DNA from: Mycolicibacterium sp.
GTDB taxonomy: Bacteria > Actinomycetota > Actinomycetes > Mycobacteriales > Mycobacteriaceae
Direction of reading: 5' to 3'
Assembly: GCF_016462545.1 (NCBI RefSeq)
Contig: NZ_JAEMTA010000013.1
Span: 43,509-107,508 of the forward strand
Length of the DNA: 64,000 bases
Part shown: positions 27,429-36,529 of the stretch, piece by piece
How positions within the stretch are numbered: the stretch's first letter is position 1
Layout of the letters: each line of letters opens with the position of its first letter
Notes under the pieces: generated by a model
What the model saw: the letters and a program-made list of their open reading frames with translations, nothing else
What the model was told of the DNA's origin: nothing
Database searches by the model: none
Program-made: the position numbers and the translations under genes

Positions 27429-28283
27429 GTGGCACTGCCTGGATTGACGACCGTGCGAGACGGCCTCGGTCAACGGCTCTTCGGCATGGTGGCGGGCCCG
27501 GAGGGGCCGGCCAACCGCGCCCGAATCCATGACACCCCCGGCCCGCGTTGGTTCGACGAGGACCGCCCGATCAGGCGGGTACACGCCGACGCGTCGATGT
27601 TCGTCGGCGGATTGCGTGCCCTGCTCCTGCAGTCACTACACCCCTTGGCGATGGCGGGCGTCGCCGAGCACTCCGACTACAAGGGCGACCCCTGGGGTCG
27701 GCTGCAGCGCACCAGCACCTTCCTCGCCGTCACCACTTTCGGCCCGGCCGAGGACGCTCAGCGCGCCGTCGACAAGGTGCGAGGAATCCATCGCCGCGTG
27801 CACGGAACGGCCGCGGACGGCCGCCCGTACGAGGCGTCGGATCCACATCTCCTCGAGTGGGTGCACATCGCCGAGGTCGACAGTTTCCTTCTCGCACACC
27901 AGCTTTACGGCGCCGACCCACTGGATCAGGCGGGTCGCGACGGTTACGTCGCCGATACCGCCCGGGTCGCCACCGCCCTTGGGGTGCTCGAGCCGCCGTT
28001 CACCGAGCGCGAGCTGAAGCAGCGCATCGCGGACTACCGGCCGGAGATGAGCGGCACTCCGGCGGCACGGGAGGCTGCCAAGTTCCTGCTGCTGACTCCC
28101 CCGCTGCCGCTCCTGGCCAAACCGCCGTATGCGGTTCTGGCCGCGACGTCGGTGGCCATGCTTCCGATGTGGGCGCGACTGCCGTTGCGGTTGCCGTACC
28201 TGCCGCCCCTGGAGGGGACTGCCGTCCGGGTGGCGGGTCGCACTCTGGTCGGCGGCATCCGATGGGCCCTCGCCCGCAGCTGA
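27429..28283 (+). CDS. MpaB/latex-clearing-type (DUF2236) oxygenase-like protein
   Basis: A 284-residue protein of the ER-bound oxygenase MpaB/rubber oxygenase (DUF2236) superfamily. Seen: the LLLQSLHPLAMAGVAEHSDY segment (about 49-68), RTSTFLAVTTFG, and LEWVHIAEVDSFL, whose His residues are candidates for metal or heme contacts. Actinobacterial genomes hold many copies; the substrates are mostly unknown, with oxidative cleavage of isoprenoid double bonds known for relatives. GTG 27429 has GAGG close upstream. It is convergent with the next SDR. Confidence 0.83.
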   Translation: MALPGLTTVRDGLGQRLFGMVAGPEGPANRARIHDTPGPRWFDEDRPIRRVHADASMFVGGLRALLLQSLHPLAMAGVAEHSDYKGDPWGRLQRTSTFLAVTTFGPAEDAQRAVDKVRGIHRRVHGTAADGRPYEASDPHLLEWVHIAEVDSFLLAHQLYGADPLDQAGRDGYVADTARVATALGVLEPPFTERELKQRIADYRPEMSGTPAAREAAKFLLLTPPLPLLAKPPYAVLAATSVAMLPMWARLPLRLPYLPPLEGTAVRVAGRTLVGGIRWALARS

Positions 28284-28286
28284 CCG

Positions 28287-29177
28287 TCACACGGGAATCG
28301 TCGTGCCAGTTTCCGATTCGGCGAATTCGACCAAACGCGCGGCGACCTCGTAGTCGCAGGCGTTCGGCGTGCGGCCGGCGAGCGTCGGCCCGCCCCTCAA
28401 ACCGCGCCAGCCGTCGATGCCCACGTAACTGCCCGGCGGGATCGGTTCGCTGATGCAGTACAGCGTGGGCGCGGCGCCGGCGTCGATGTCGTTGGCAAGT
28501 CTGTCCGCGGCTGCCTTCACGACGGCGTGGAATGCCGACATCACCTTCGTGTCGGAGACGTTCGAGATGTTCGACGCGACCCAGCCGGGATGGGTCAGCT
28601 GGCTGACGATCGGCGAGTGCGCCGCGCGCAGCCGCCGATCGAGTTCGAGGCCCCACAGCATCACCGCCAGCTTGGAACGGCCGTACGCCGGAAAGGCCGA
28701 CCACTTGCGGACACGCAGGTGCGGATCGTCCAGTGCGATCGTCGCGGACTTGTGCGCGTCGGATCCGACGTTGATGATCTGCGATCGCACCCGGTCGAAC
28801 AGCAGGTTCGTCAGCGCGAACGGTCCGAGGAAGTTGGTGCCCAGCATCATCTCGAAACCGTCGACGGTGTCGGTCCGGTGCTGGGCGACCAGTCCGGCGT
28901 TGTTGATCAGGATGTCCACGTCACCGTCGAACAGGTGGGGGAACGCCCGCACCGATGCCAGATCAGCCAGATCGAGCTTCACGACCGCCGTGTCGCCACC
29001 CATCTCGGCTGCCCGCTGCGCACCCAGCTCCAGGTTGCGGACGGCGAGGATGACGTGCGCCCCCGCCCGGGCGAGGGCGCGTGCGGTGCCCAGCCCGACA
29101 CCGCTCGTCGCCCCCGTCACGATGATTCGCTTTCCGCTCAGATTGCCGAGTCGGGTCGGCGACCAGGTGGGTGTCAC
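28287..29177 (-). CDS. SDR-family oxidoreductase, retinol dehydrogenase-like
   Basis: A 296-residue short-chain dehydrogenase. Seen: VTGATSGVGLGTA (about 20-32), NNAGLV near 92-97 and YGRSKLAVML with the active-site Tyr/Lys. Arg after beta-2 (VRNLE) suggests NADP(H). Long-chain alcohols, retinoids or steroids are typical substrates of relatives. The GTG start is poorly supported: GGGAG abuts it directly, so a leaderless mRNA is possible. It is divergent from the SnoaL-like gene and convergent with the DUF2236 gene. Confidence 0.83.
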   Translation of the reverse strand: MTPTWSPTRLGNLSGKRIIVTGATSGVGLGTARALARAGAHVILAVRNLELGAQRAAEMGGDTAVVKLDLADLASVRAFPHLFDGDVDILINNAGLVAQHRTDTVDGFEMMLGTNFLGPFALTNLLFDRVRSQIINVGSDAHKSATIALDDPHLRVRKWSAFPAYGRSKLAVMLWGLELDRRLRAAHSPIVSQLTHPGWVASNISNVSDTKVMSAFHAVVKAAADRLANDIDAGAAPTLYCISEPIPPGSYVGIDGWRGLRGGPTLAGRTPNACDYEVAARLVEFAESETGTTIPV

Positions 29178-29237
29178 CTCCCGAGATTAACCGCACTCGT
29201 CGAGAGGCTTTCGTGGAAAGTAGACACAAATCCGGTC

Positions 29238-29702
29238 ATGTCTACCAAACTGGCGGTGATGACTGACAGCGCACGCGAAGTCGAGAACCTGCTGTACGCC
29301 TATGCCGAGCGACTCGACGCCGGTGACCTGGACGGGGTGGCGGCACTCTTCGAACACGGCCGGATCTGCGGCGTCGAGGACGGCCCGCCGGAGACGGTCT
29401 TCGCCGGAATCTCCGGAGTCCGCCGGATGTACGAGATGGCGACGCGCCTGCACGACGACGGCACCCCCAAGACCAAACACCTGACCAGCAACGTGCAGGT
29501 GTACGTCGACGACGAGGCGGGCACCGCCCGCGCCAGCGCCTACTACTGCGTCACGCAGGCGACGCCGGACCTGCCGCTGCAGATCATCGTGACGGGCCAC
29601 TACCGCGACACGTTTCATCGCATCGACGGTGCGTGGTGGTTCGACAGCAGGACCATGTACGTCGATCAGATCGGCGACCTCAGCCACCACCTGAAGTTCT
29701 GA
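29238..29702 (+). CDS. SnoaL-like/NTF2-fold protein
   Basis: A 154-residue protein with the SnoaL-like fold pattern: an N-terminal helix EVENLLYAYAERLDAGDLDGVAALF, a strand-rich middle and the closing GHYRDTFHRIDGAWWFDSRTMYVD. Relatives include steroid delta-isomerase-like proteins and ring hydroxylase beta subunits. It opens a long operon of steroid-type genes (29.2-36.2 kb), so an isomerase, hydratase or binding role is possible; the reaction cannot be told. The sulfotransferase begins six bases after its stop. Confidence 0.8.
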   Translation: MSTKLAVMTDSAREVENLLYAYAERLDAGDLDGVAALFEHGRICGVEDGPPETVFAGISGVRRMYEMATRLHDDGTPKTKHLTSNVQVYVDDEAGTARASAYYCVTQATPDLPLQIIVTGHYRDTFHRIDGAWWFDSRTMYVDQIGDLSHHLKF

Positions 29703-29707
29703 GCATC

Positions 29708-30895
29708 GTGGCGCACCCGTTCGACGCGGCCCACCTCGCTGCCACCGCGCAGCAGAAGGAGGGGCTCGACGACTGGGGTCCGCTGCCCTTCGAGGAGCCG
29801 CTCGCCGTACTGGCCGACGACTACGCCGCCGCCGACCTCAGCGACATCGGCATCCACATCCTGCGGTCGGGGCTCGTCCACAGCCTGCGGATGCGGTTGC
29901 GCGCCCAGGAGTGGATTCGGCGCCATCCCGAGATCCTCCAGGAGCAGATCGTCGCTCCCATCGTCGTGGTCGGCATGATGCGCAGCGGCACCACGCTGCT
30001 ACAGCGACTGCTCGCCGCCGACGACCGGTTCCACTGCGCCTACGGCTGGGAAGTGGTCGAGACCGCACCGAAACTGGACCATCAGTGGTCGGCTCACGAG
30101 GATCCCCGCATCGTCGTCAGCGAGAAGCGCGAGGCGGTCTCGCGTGAGCTGGCCCCCGAACTGTTCGCCATCCACCCGATGTACGCGCGCCAACCCGAAG
30201 AGGAGATCGTCTTCCTGTCCGACGCGTTCCTGTCCCACGTCCCCGAGTCGGGCGCTCACCTCCCCACCTACAGGTCCTGGATCGACCGTCAGGACTTCAC
30301 GCCGGCCTACGCGTACCTGCACCGGATGCTGCAGTTCCTGCAGTGGCAGAAGCGACAGGCCGGGCGGACCGCTCAGCGGTGGGTGCTGAAGTCGCCCGCC
30401 CACCTCGGCTATCTGGACACCCTGCGCGCCGAGTTCGGTGATGTCCATGTCGTGCACATGCACCGCGACCCGCGCGAGACGATCCCCTCCGGCGCCAGCC
30501 TCAACGCCACGCTGCACGCGATGCACGCCGATCGGGTGGACCGGCACCGCGTCGGTGCGCAGTGGCTCGAGCGGATGGGCTGGACGAACGATCGGGCCAT
30601 GGCCACCCGCGACGGATGGGCCGACGACTCCGGGATCTGCACGGACGTCGAGTTCTCCGACGCCGTTGCCGATCCGATCGGCCAGGTGGCCCGGGTGTAC
30701 GACGCGATCGGACTGCCCCTGACCGCCGGCGCCGAGGCGGCCATGCGCCGCTGGCTTGCCGAGCGGCCCCGCGAACTGCCTCGCCCTGGATACGCCGCAA
30801 CCGATTTCGGCCTCAGCGACGCTCAGATCGACGAGCGGTTCGCCGCCTACACCGCCCGTTTCCGCTCCGCTGCCCAACCCTCGAGGAGGACCTGA
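29708..30895 (+). CDS. Sulfotransferase-family protein
   Basis: A 395-residue protein with the PAPS-binding loop MMRSGTT (90-96) and a later HMHRDPRETIPSGASL that fits the 3'-phosphate site. Proteins of this form occur beside SDR genes in mycobacterial steroid clusters (I recall Rv3529c in M. tuberculosis). It would transfer sulfate to a hydroxyl, or bind an acyl-CoA or nucleotide in another role. The GTG start lies six bases after the SnoaL gene; its TGA overlaps the ATG of the next gene. A sulfatase gene lies 8.5 kb downstream. Confidence 0.82.
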   Translation: MAHPFDAAHLAATAQQKEGLDDWGPLPFEEPLAVLADDYAAADLSDIGIHILRSGLVHSLRMRLRAQEWIRRHPEILQEQIVAPIVVVGMMRSGTTLLQRLLAADDRFHCAYGWEVVETAPKLDHQWSAHEDPRIVVSEKREAVSRELAPELFAIHPMYARQPEEEIVFLSDAFLSHVPESGAHLPTYRSWIDRQDFTPAYAYLHRMLQFLQWQKRQAGRTAQRWVLKSPAHLGYLDTLRAEFGDVHVVHMHRDPRETIPSGASLNATLHAMHADRVDRHRVGAQWLERMGWTNDRAMATRDGWADDSGICTDVEFSDAVADPIGQVARVYDAIGLPLTAGAEAAMRRWLAERPRELPRPGYAATDFGLSDAQIDERFAAYTARFRSAAQPSRRT

Positions 30896-32142
30896 TGTCC
30901 CACGACGACCCGGTCGCGACGTCGTCGCAACACGACCAGGAACTGGCGGCCCTCGACCTCATCGAGCACCCCACCGTCAAGGCGGCCTACCGCAGCGTCG
31001 GCGAGACATGGCTGGGCCGGGCGAAGGCCTCCGACGCCATGCGCGCCCGCTTCGACGACGCCTTCGCCGAGGTGATGTTCTCCGCCGCGGTGTGGTCGTC
31101 CAATCAGGACAAGCTACGACCCAAGGTCAGCTGTATCACCCGGCTCAGCCATCCCGTCGCGGGTCACTCGATCCCCGGATCACGTTGGGGCATAGACAAT
31201 CCCGACAGCGTGTACCGGGTGATCCCGATCTCCGGCGACGAGCGCTACGCGATTCGCGGCCGCGTCGGGGAGAACCGCATGACGGAGAACTACTTCACCC
31301 TGTGGGATGCCAACATGGGTACGGTCGCCGTCCTCAACGGCCGCACCATGGAGGTCGAGTCCGATGGCTCCTTCACCATCACCGTCGATTCCGATCCGGC
31401 GGGCGATCGCCCCAACCACGTGCAGTCCACGCCGGAGGCACAAGAGTTCTACATCCGCGACGTGCTGCTGAACTGGGATCGCGACGACCCGAATCACCTT
31501 GAGGTGCAACGGCTTGGCACCGAGCCGACAGTCCCGGCCCGCACCCTCGACGAGCAAGCCGACGCCACCGCCGCGATGATGGCGCACTTCGCCAACTTCA
31601 CCGGCAAGCTCAGCCACGGCGTCTACAAGATGGCACCCAACCAGTTCAACCTGGCCTGGTCGGCCGACAAGGTAGGGGCGATGCGCAACCAGGTGTACGT
31701 CATGGGCCGATTCGAGCTCAACCCCGGTGAAGCCTTCGTGGTGGACGTCGGCGATGGCGGAGCCGAGTACTTCACGGTGCCGCTGAGCAACGTCTGGGGC
31801 ACCACGCTCGACATCGTCGACCGCACCGGCAGCCTCAACAAGGCTCAGTCGGTGGCGAACGAGGACGGCACGTACACCTACGTCATCTCTGCACGCGACC
31901 CCGGCGTCGCGAATTGGATCGACTCCGACGGCCTGCACGAGGGCATCCTGACCCTGCGGATGGCGGAGTTCGGGCCCGAGGGCCCGAAGGAGGATCTCGG
32001 CGCCCGCGGCCGCGTGGTGAGGCTCGACGACCTGGAACGGGAGGCGCCGACGCTGCGCCGGGTGTCCGAATCCGAGCGGGCGGCCGAACTCGCCAACCGC
32101 CGCGCCGCGTATCTACGCCGCCTGCCCGAGGGGACCAACTGA
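30895..32142 (+). CDS. Conserved protein of steroid-cluster type, function unknown
   Basis: A 415-residue soluble protein with no assigned reaction. The middle (ENYFTLWDANMGTVAVLNG ... DGSFTITVDSDP ... REVLLNW-like strands) recalls DUF1214 beta-sandwich proteins. The company of a sulfotransferase and an SDR recalls the M. tuberculosis Rv3531c-Rv3529c trio, in a different order. The ATG has GAGGAGG upstream and shares one base with the sulfotransferase stop; the SDR starts one base after its stop. It is probably part of the same pathway step, but no catalytic residues can be named. Confidence 0.75.
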   Translation: MSHDDPVATSSQHDQELAALDLIEHPTVKAAYRSVGETWLGRAKASDAMRARFDDAFAEVMFSAAVWSSNQDKLRPKVSCITRLSHPVAGHSIPGSRWGIDNPDSVYRVIPISGDERYAIRGRVGENRMTENYFTLWDANMGTVAVLNGRTMEVESDGSFTITVDSDPAGDRPNHVQSTPEAQEFYIRDVLLNWDRDDPNHLEVQRLGTEPTVPARTLDEQADATAAMMAHFANFTGKLSHGVYKMAPNQFNLAWSADKVGAMRNQVYVMGRFELNPGEAFVVDVGDGGAEYFTVPLSNVWGTTLDIVDRTGSLNKAQSVANEDGTYTYVISARDPGVANWIDSDGLHEGILTLRMAEFGPEGPKEDLGARGRVVRLDDLEREAPTLRRVSESERAAELANRRAAYLRRLPEGTN

Positions 32143-32143
32143 C

Positions 32144-32980
32144 ATGGGCCGCTGGTTGGTCACCGGCTGCTCCACCGGCATCGGCCGCGAGATCGCCCGT
32201 GCTGCATTGGAGGCGGGCCACTCCGTGGTGGTGACGGCGCGACGCACCGAGGCGATCGCCGACTTCCCCGAGGACTTCGGTGAACGCGCCGTGATCGTCG
32301 CCCTCGACGTCACCGACAAGGCGCAGATCGCCGCGGCGGTCCGGGTCGCCGACGATGCGTTCGGTGGCATCGACGTCCTGGTCAACAACGCGGGCAACGG
32401 CTATCTGTCCGCGATCGAGGAGGGCGAGGACGACAAAGTCCGGAAACTGTTCGACACCAACTATTTCGGTGTGGTCGACACCATCAAGGCGGTCCTACCC
32501 GGGATGCGCGCCCGCCAGGCCGGGCACATCGTGAACATCTCGTCGATGACCGGCCTGGTGGCCAACCCGCCCAACGCGTACTACTCGTCGACCAAGTTCG
32601 CCCTCGAGGCGTTGACCGAGGCGCTGGCACAGGAGGTCAAACCGCTGGGCATCAAGGTGACGGCCATCGAGCCCGGCGCCTTCCGCACCGATTGGGCAGC
32701 CCGGTCGATGTGGGAATCCGCCACTCCGATAGATGATTACGACGAGAGCGTCGGCGCTCGCAAGACCATGATCAAGGAGTTCGCCAACCACCTGCCCGGA
32801 GATCCGCGCAAGGTGGCCGAGGCCGTCCTCGTGATGACCACGCTCGACGAGCCGCCGCTGCGCCTGCTGCTCGGCCGCGACGTGCTCAAAGCCGTCCGCG
32901 ACAAGCTCGCCGCATTCTCCGCCTCGATCGACGAGTGGGAATCCGTGACCAGGGACGTCAACTTCCCGAAGGGGCAGTGA
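32144..32980 (+). CDS. SDR-family oxidoreductase
   Basis: A 278-residue classical SDR. Seen: VTGCSTGIGREIA (about 6-18), Arg-Arg after beta-2 (TARRTEA, NADP-like), NNAGNGY, NISSMTGL with the catalytic Ser, and YYSSTKFALEALTEAL. The long C-terminal region beyond PGAFRTDW is typical of retinol/3-oxo-steroid dehydrogenases. It sits between the DUF1214-like gene and a mycofactocin-type SDR in one operon with gaps of one and two bases. Confidence 0.87.
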   Translation: MGRWLVTGCSTGIGREIARAALEAGHSVVVTARRTEAIADFPEDFGERAVIVALDVTDKAQIAAAVRVADDAFGGIDVLVNNAGNGYLSAIEEGEDDKVRKLFDTNYFGVVDTIKAVLPGMRARQAGHIVNISSMTGLVANPPNAYYSSTKFALEALTEALAQEVKPLGIKVTAIEPGAFRTDWAARSMWESATPIDDYDESVGARKTMIKEFANHLPGDPRKVAEAVLVMTTLDEPPLRLLLGRDVLKAVRDKLAAFSASIDEWESVTRDVNFPKGQ

Positions 32981-32982
32981 CG

Positions 32983-33801
32983 ATGGCAACGCTCGACGGC
33001 AAGGTCGCCCTCATCACCGGTGCCGCCCGCGGCATGGGGCGCGCACACGCGGTGAAGCTCGCACACGAGGGGGCCGACGTCATCGCGATCGACGTCTGCG
33101 CCGAATTCGACTCCACCGACTACCCGGGATCGACCACGGCGGATCTCGCCGAGACGGTGAGACTCGTCGAGGCAGAGGGTCGTCGGATCGTCGCGCACCG
33201 GACAGACGTTCGCGATCCCGACGCGGTCCACGCCGCTGTCGCGGACGGTGTCAGGCAGTTCGGTCGCCTCGACGTGGTCATCGCCAATGCGGGCATCATC
33301 AGGGTCAGCGACACCGACGAGCGCGCCCGAACGTTCCGCGACGTCGTCGAGGTGAACCTGATCGGCGCCTGGAACACCGTGGACGCGGCGATTCCGGCGC
33401 TGATCGCGGGCGGCCGCGGCGGCTCCATCGTGCTCGTCAGCTCCACGCAGGGCATCAAGGCCTCCCGCACCGAGAGAGCGGGCGTGCAGGGCTACGCCGC
33501 GTCCAAGCGCGGACTGGTGGCCCTGATGCAGGTGTGGGCCGATGAACTCGCCGAACACTCGATCCGGGTGAACACGATCCATCCCAGCGGCGTCGCGACC
33601 GACATGATCCTCAACGAGACCACCATGAGACTCTCCGCGGCCAAGGACCCGTGGTTGGCCGGCCAACTGAACGCCCTTCCGATCGCCCTCCTGCAACCCG
33701 AGCAGATCGCGGCCGCGGTGGCGTGGCTCGTCTCCGATGCAGCCTCGTTCATCACCGGCACCTCATGGCCGCTGGACGCCGGATTCACCCTTCGCAGTTA
33801 G
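32983..33801 (+). CDS. Mycofactocin-coupled SDR oxidoreductase
   Basis: A 272-residue SDR with the insertion that marks the mycofactocin-dependent group: after beta-2 (IAIDVCAEF) come about 25 extra residues (DSTDYPG...DLAETVRLVEAEGRR) before RTDVRD. In these enzymes the NAD is held tightly and electrons leave to the peptide cofactor mycofactocin. Also seen: GAARGMGRAHAV (about 13-24), NAGI and YAASKRGLVALM. It probably oxidises an alcohol of the pathway. ATG 32983 lies two bases after the preceding stop. Confidence 0.85.
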   Translation: MATLDGKVALITGAARGMGRAHAVKLAHEGADVIAIDVCAEFDSTDYPGSTTADLAETVRLVEAEGRRIVAHRTDVRDPDAVHAAVADGVRQFGRLDVVIANAGIIRVSDTDERARTFRDVVEVNLIGAWNTVDAAIPALIAGGRGGSIVLVSSTQGIKASRTERAGVQGYAASKRGLVALMQVWADELAEHSIRVNTIHPSGVATDMILNETTMRLSAAKDPWLAGQLNALPIALLQPEQIAAAVAWLVSDAASFITGTSWPLDAGFTLRS

Positions 33802-33810
33802 GAATTGGAA

Positions 33811-35364
33811 GTGACCGCATACTCCTCGTCGGAATGGGACGAGATCGTCGACGTCGTGGTCGTCGGCTCGGGCGGCGGCATCACGGGCGCCTACACCGCA
33901 GCGCGCGAAGGCATGTCGGTCGCGCTGGTCGAGGGAAGTGACAAGTTCGGTGGGACGACCGCGTTCTCGGGAGGCGGCGGGATGTGGTTTCCGTGCAATC
34001 CGGTGCTGCGCCGCGCCGGCGTCGACGACACGATCGACGAAGCACTGAGGTACTTCCACGCCGTCGTCGGCGATCGCACGCCACGCGCCCTGCAGGACGC
34101 CTACGTCCGCGGCGGAGCGCGACTGATCGAATACCTCGAGGCGGACGATGCATTCGCGTTCAAGGTGCTGCCGTGGCCGGACTACTTCGGCGCCGCGCCG
34201 GGTGCCCGCCTCGACGGCATGCGCCACATCGTCTCCAGGGCGTTGCCCGCCGAGGCGCTGGGCCGCTGGGCCGACCGGGTCCGCGGACCGCTCGACAACG
34301 AACGCCTCGGAACACCCGCACCGGAACTCCTCACCGGGGGGCGCGCCCTGATCGGCCGTTTCCTCGCCGCGCTGAACCGCTTCCCCGACACGGCGATGCA
34401 CCTCGACTCCCCGTTGACCGACCTCGTCGTCACCGACGGCGCCGTCACGGGCGCCGTCGTCGAGCGCTCCGGTGTGAGCGTCCGCATCGGCGCCCGCCGC
34501 GGGGTGCTGCTCGCTGCAGGCGGCTTCGAACAGAACGCGCGCATGCGGCACGAGTTCGGCGTGCCCGGTCGTGTCGAGGACACCATGGGCGCGCCAGGCA
34601 ACGATGGCGCCGCGCATCGCGCCGCCATCCGCATCGGCGCCGCCACCGACCTGATGGATCAGGCGTGGTGGTCACCGGGCCTGATTCACCCCGACGGCCG
34701 TTCGACGTTCTCGCTGTGGTTCACGGGCGGAATCTTCGTCGACTCCGACGGACGGCGCTTCGTCAACGAATCCGGCCCCTACGACAGATTGGGGCGCACG
34801 GTGGTCGACCAGATTCGCTCTGGTGCAATCGAACTGCCGTTCTGGATGGTCTACGACGACAGAGAGGGCGAGATCCCGCCGGTGAAGTCGGCGAGCGTGT
34901 CCCTGGTGCAGACCGAGCGCTACCGCGACGCCGGGCTGTGGCACAGCGCCGACACGCTGGAGGACCTCGCGACGATCATCGGGGTCCCGCCCGCGCACCT
35001 CGTCGCCTCGGTGACGCGATTCAACGAGTTCGCGAGCGAGGGCGCCGACCGGGACTTCGGCCGCGGCGACGAGGCGTACGACCGCACGTTCACCGGGGGT
35101 GCGTCGCCTCTGGTGCCGATCGATCAGCCGCCGTATCACGCTGCTGCGTTCGGGTTGTCCGACCTCGGCACGAAGGGCGGACTTCGCACCGACGCCGACG
35201 CCCGGGTGCTCGATGCCGAGGGCCGACCGATACCGGGGCTGTACGCAGCGGGCAACACGATGGCCGCCGTCAGCGGCACCGCCTACCCCGGTGGCGGCAA
35301 TCCCATCGGCGCCTCGATGTTGTTCAGCCACCTCGCGGCTCTGCACATGGCCACGTCCCGCTGA
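33811..35364 (+). CDS. KstD-like FAD-binding dehydrogenase
   Basis: A 517-residue flavoprotein of the fumarate reductase/ketosteroid dehydrogenase superfamily. Seen: GSGGGITGAYTAA (about 19-31), KFGGTTAFSGGGGMW, and the C-terminal GLYAAGNTMAAVSGTAYPGGGNPIGASMLF. The C-terminal motif differs from the YxGAGxTxGPA of the copy at 3167, so the two should act on different positions or substrates. I prefer GTG 33811 over TTG 33805 because AGGAA gives better spacing. It follows the mycofactocin SDR by nine bases in the same operon. Confidence 0.82.
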   Translation: MTAYSSSEWDEIVDVVVVGSGGGITGAYTAAREGMSVALVEGSDKFGGTTAFSGGGGMWFPCNPVLRRAGVDDTIDEALRYFHAVVGDRTPRALQDAYVRGGARLIEYLEADDAFAFKVLPWPDYFGAAPGARLDGMRHIVSRALPAEALGRWADRVRGPLDNERLGTPAPELLTGGRALIGRFLAALNRFPDTAMHLDSPLTDLVVTDGAVTGAVVERSGVSVRIGARRGVLLAAGGFEQNARMRHEFGVPGRVEDTMGAPGNDGAAHRAAIRIGAATDLMDQAWWSPGLIHPDGRSTFSLWFTGGIFVDSDGRRFVNESGPYDRLGRTVVDQIRSGAIELPFWMVYDDREGEIPPVKSASVSLVQTERYRDAGLWHSADTLEDLATIIGVPPAHLVASVTRFNEFASEGADRDFGRGDEAYDRTFTGGASPLVPIDQPPYHAAAFGLSDLGTKGGLRTDADARVLDAEGRPIPGLYAAGNTMAAVSGTAYPGGGNPIGASMLFSHLAALHMATSR

Positions 35365-35412
35365 TCACGAGACCGGCTGACACCGACCCACCGAAGGAGC
35401 ATCATTCCGCCC

Positions 35413-36222
35413 ATGGCTTCCACACTCGCGCGCTACGCCGACCGCCGCGTCCTGATCACCGGCGGCGGCTCCGGCATCGGACAGGCCACCGTCCTTCGCA
35501 TCCTCGACGAGGGCGGCCGCGTCGTCGCCGCCGACGTCAGCGAATTGGGATTGAAGGACACCGTTGCCAAGGCCGACGCCTACGGGGAGCGACTGTCGAC
35601 GGTACTGATGGACGTTGGCGACGAAGCGTCCGTTCGCGCCGGCGTGGCCGAGGCGGTCGCCGCGGCGGGCGGGCTGGACACCCTGGTCAACGCCGCGGGA
35701 ATCCTGCGGTCCGCACACTTCGTCGACACCACGTTGGCCGACTTCGAGAAGATCGTCAGGGTCAATCTGTTCGGCACCTTCCTCGTCACCCGGGAGTCGA
35801 TACCGGCGCTGCGACAGGGCAATGCGGCCGCGGTCGTCAACTTCAGCTCGACGTCGGCGAGTTTCGCGCATCCGTACATGTCGGCCTATGCCGCCTCGAA
35901 GGGCGGCATCCAGGCCATGACGCACGCCCTCGCGCTGGAGTTCAGCAAGGAGCGGATCCGGTTCAACTGCGTGCAGCCGGGATCGATCTCGTCGGGCATG
36001 ACCGACGGCGTCGGCGAGTCGAAGCAGAGCATCGGGCCCGGTCTGCCCGACGACATGGACTTCTCGCTCCTCGGCAAGATCATGTCCGTGCTGCCGCTCG
36101 ACGACGGCGCGATGTTCGCGAAACCGGATGCCGTGGCCAGCGTGGTCGCGATGCTCGGCTCCGCCGACGCCTACTGGGTGACCGGCACCGAAGTGCGGGT
36201 CGATGGCGGCACCCACACCTAG
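35413..36222 (+). CDS. SDR-family oxidoreductase
   Basis: A 269-residue classical SDR. Seen: TGGGSGIGQA (about 16-25), Asp after beta-2 (AADVSE, NAD-like), NAAGIL, NFSSTSAS with the catalytic Ser, YAASKGGIQAMTHAL and a C-terminal WVTGTEVRVDGGTHT. GAAGGAG lies about 13 bases before the ATG, a little far but acceptable. It is the last gene of the operon starting at 29.2 kb and probably interconverts a hydroxyl and a keto group of the pathway substrate. Confidence 0.87.
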   Translation: MASTLARYADRRVLITGGGSGIGQATVLRILDEGGRVVAADVSELGLKDTVAKADAYGERLSTVLMDVGDEASVRAGVAEAVAAAGGLDTLVNAAGILRSAHFVDTTLADFEKIVRVNLFGTFLVTRESIPALRQGNAAAVVNFSSTSASFAHPYMSAYAASKGGIQAMTHALALEFSKERIRFNCVQPGSISSGMTDGVGESKQSIGPGLPDDMDFSLLGKIMSVLPLDDGAMFAKPDAVASVVAMLGSADAYWVTGTEVRVDGGTHT

Positions 36223-36228
36223 CTCGAA

Positions 36229-36339
36229 TCAGCGGGCGATGTCATCCCTCGCCGCGCCGCGGACGTTCAGGTAGCGACACGTCAACAGCACCGCCGCCGG
36301 AATGGCCATCATCGAGAAAAGTTGCACCAGATTGCTCAC
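36229..36339 (-). CDS. Possible 36-residue membrane microprotein
   Basis: A short frame from GTG 36339 to TGA 36229. It has one hydrophobic stretch (about residues 4-20, LVQLFSMMAIPAAVLLT) followed by a basic, soluble tail with RYLNVRGAARDD, an N-out/C-in style single-span layout. AGGGG lies two bases before the GTG. Codon choice and position between a converging SDR and a membrane protein gene make it plausible but unproven. The rest of this 307-base gap (36223-36529) holds nothing else I can support. Confidence 0.4.
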   Translation of the reverse strand: MSNLVQLFSMMAIPAAVLLTCRYLNVRGAARDDIAR

Positions 36340-36529
36340 AACCCCTGTCTACGACCGGCCGGGGGCCGTGGGCACGGGGTCAACGCGATTCTTACGTGCA
36401 CGCCCCCGACCTTGACGACATCCATACGGGCGGGCAGACAATCGCGGATGCCGGCTGCAGGCTGGGATAGGTTGGCCGCACGCCGCTGACCCACGCGGTG
36501 CAGGCACCGATCGTAAGAGATGCTCAGAC

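Noticed and set aside
33984..36470. Plus-strand frame of 828 codons
   Set aside because: It is out of frame with the KstD-like and SDR genes that have intact motifs. Its Arg-rich composition marks it as a shadow.
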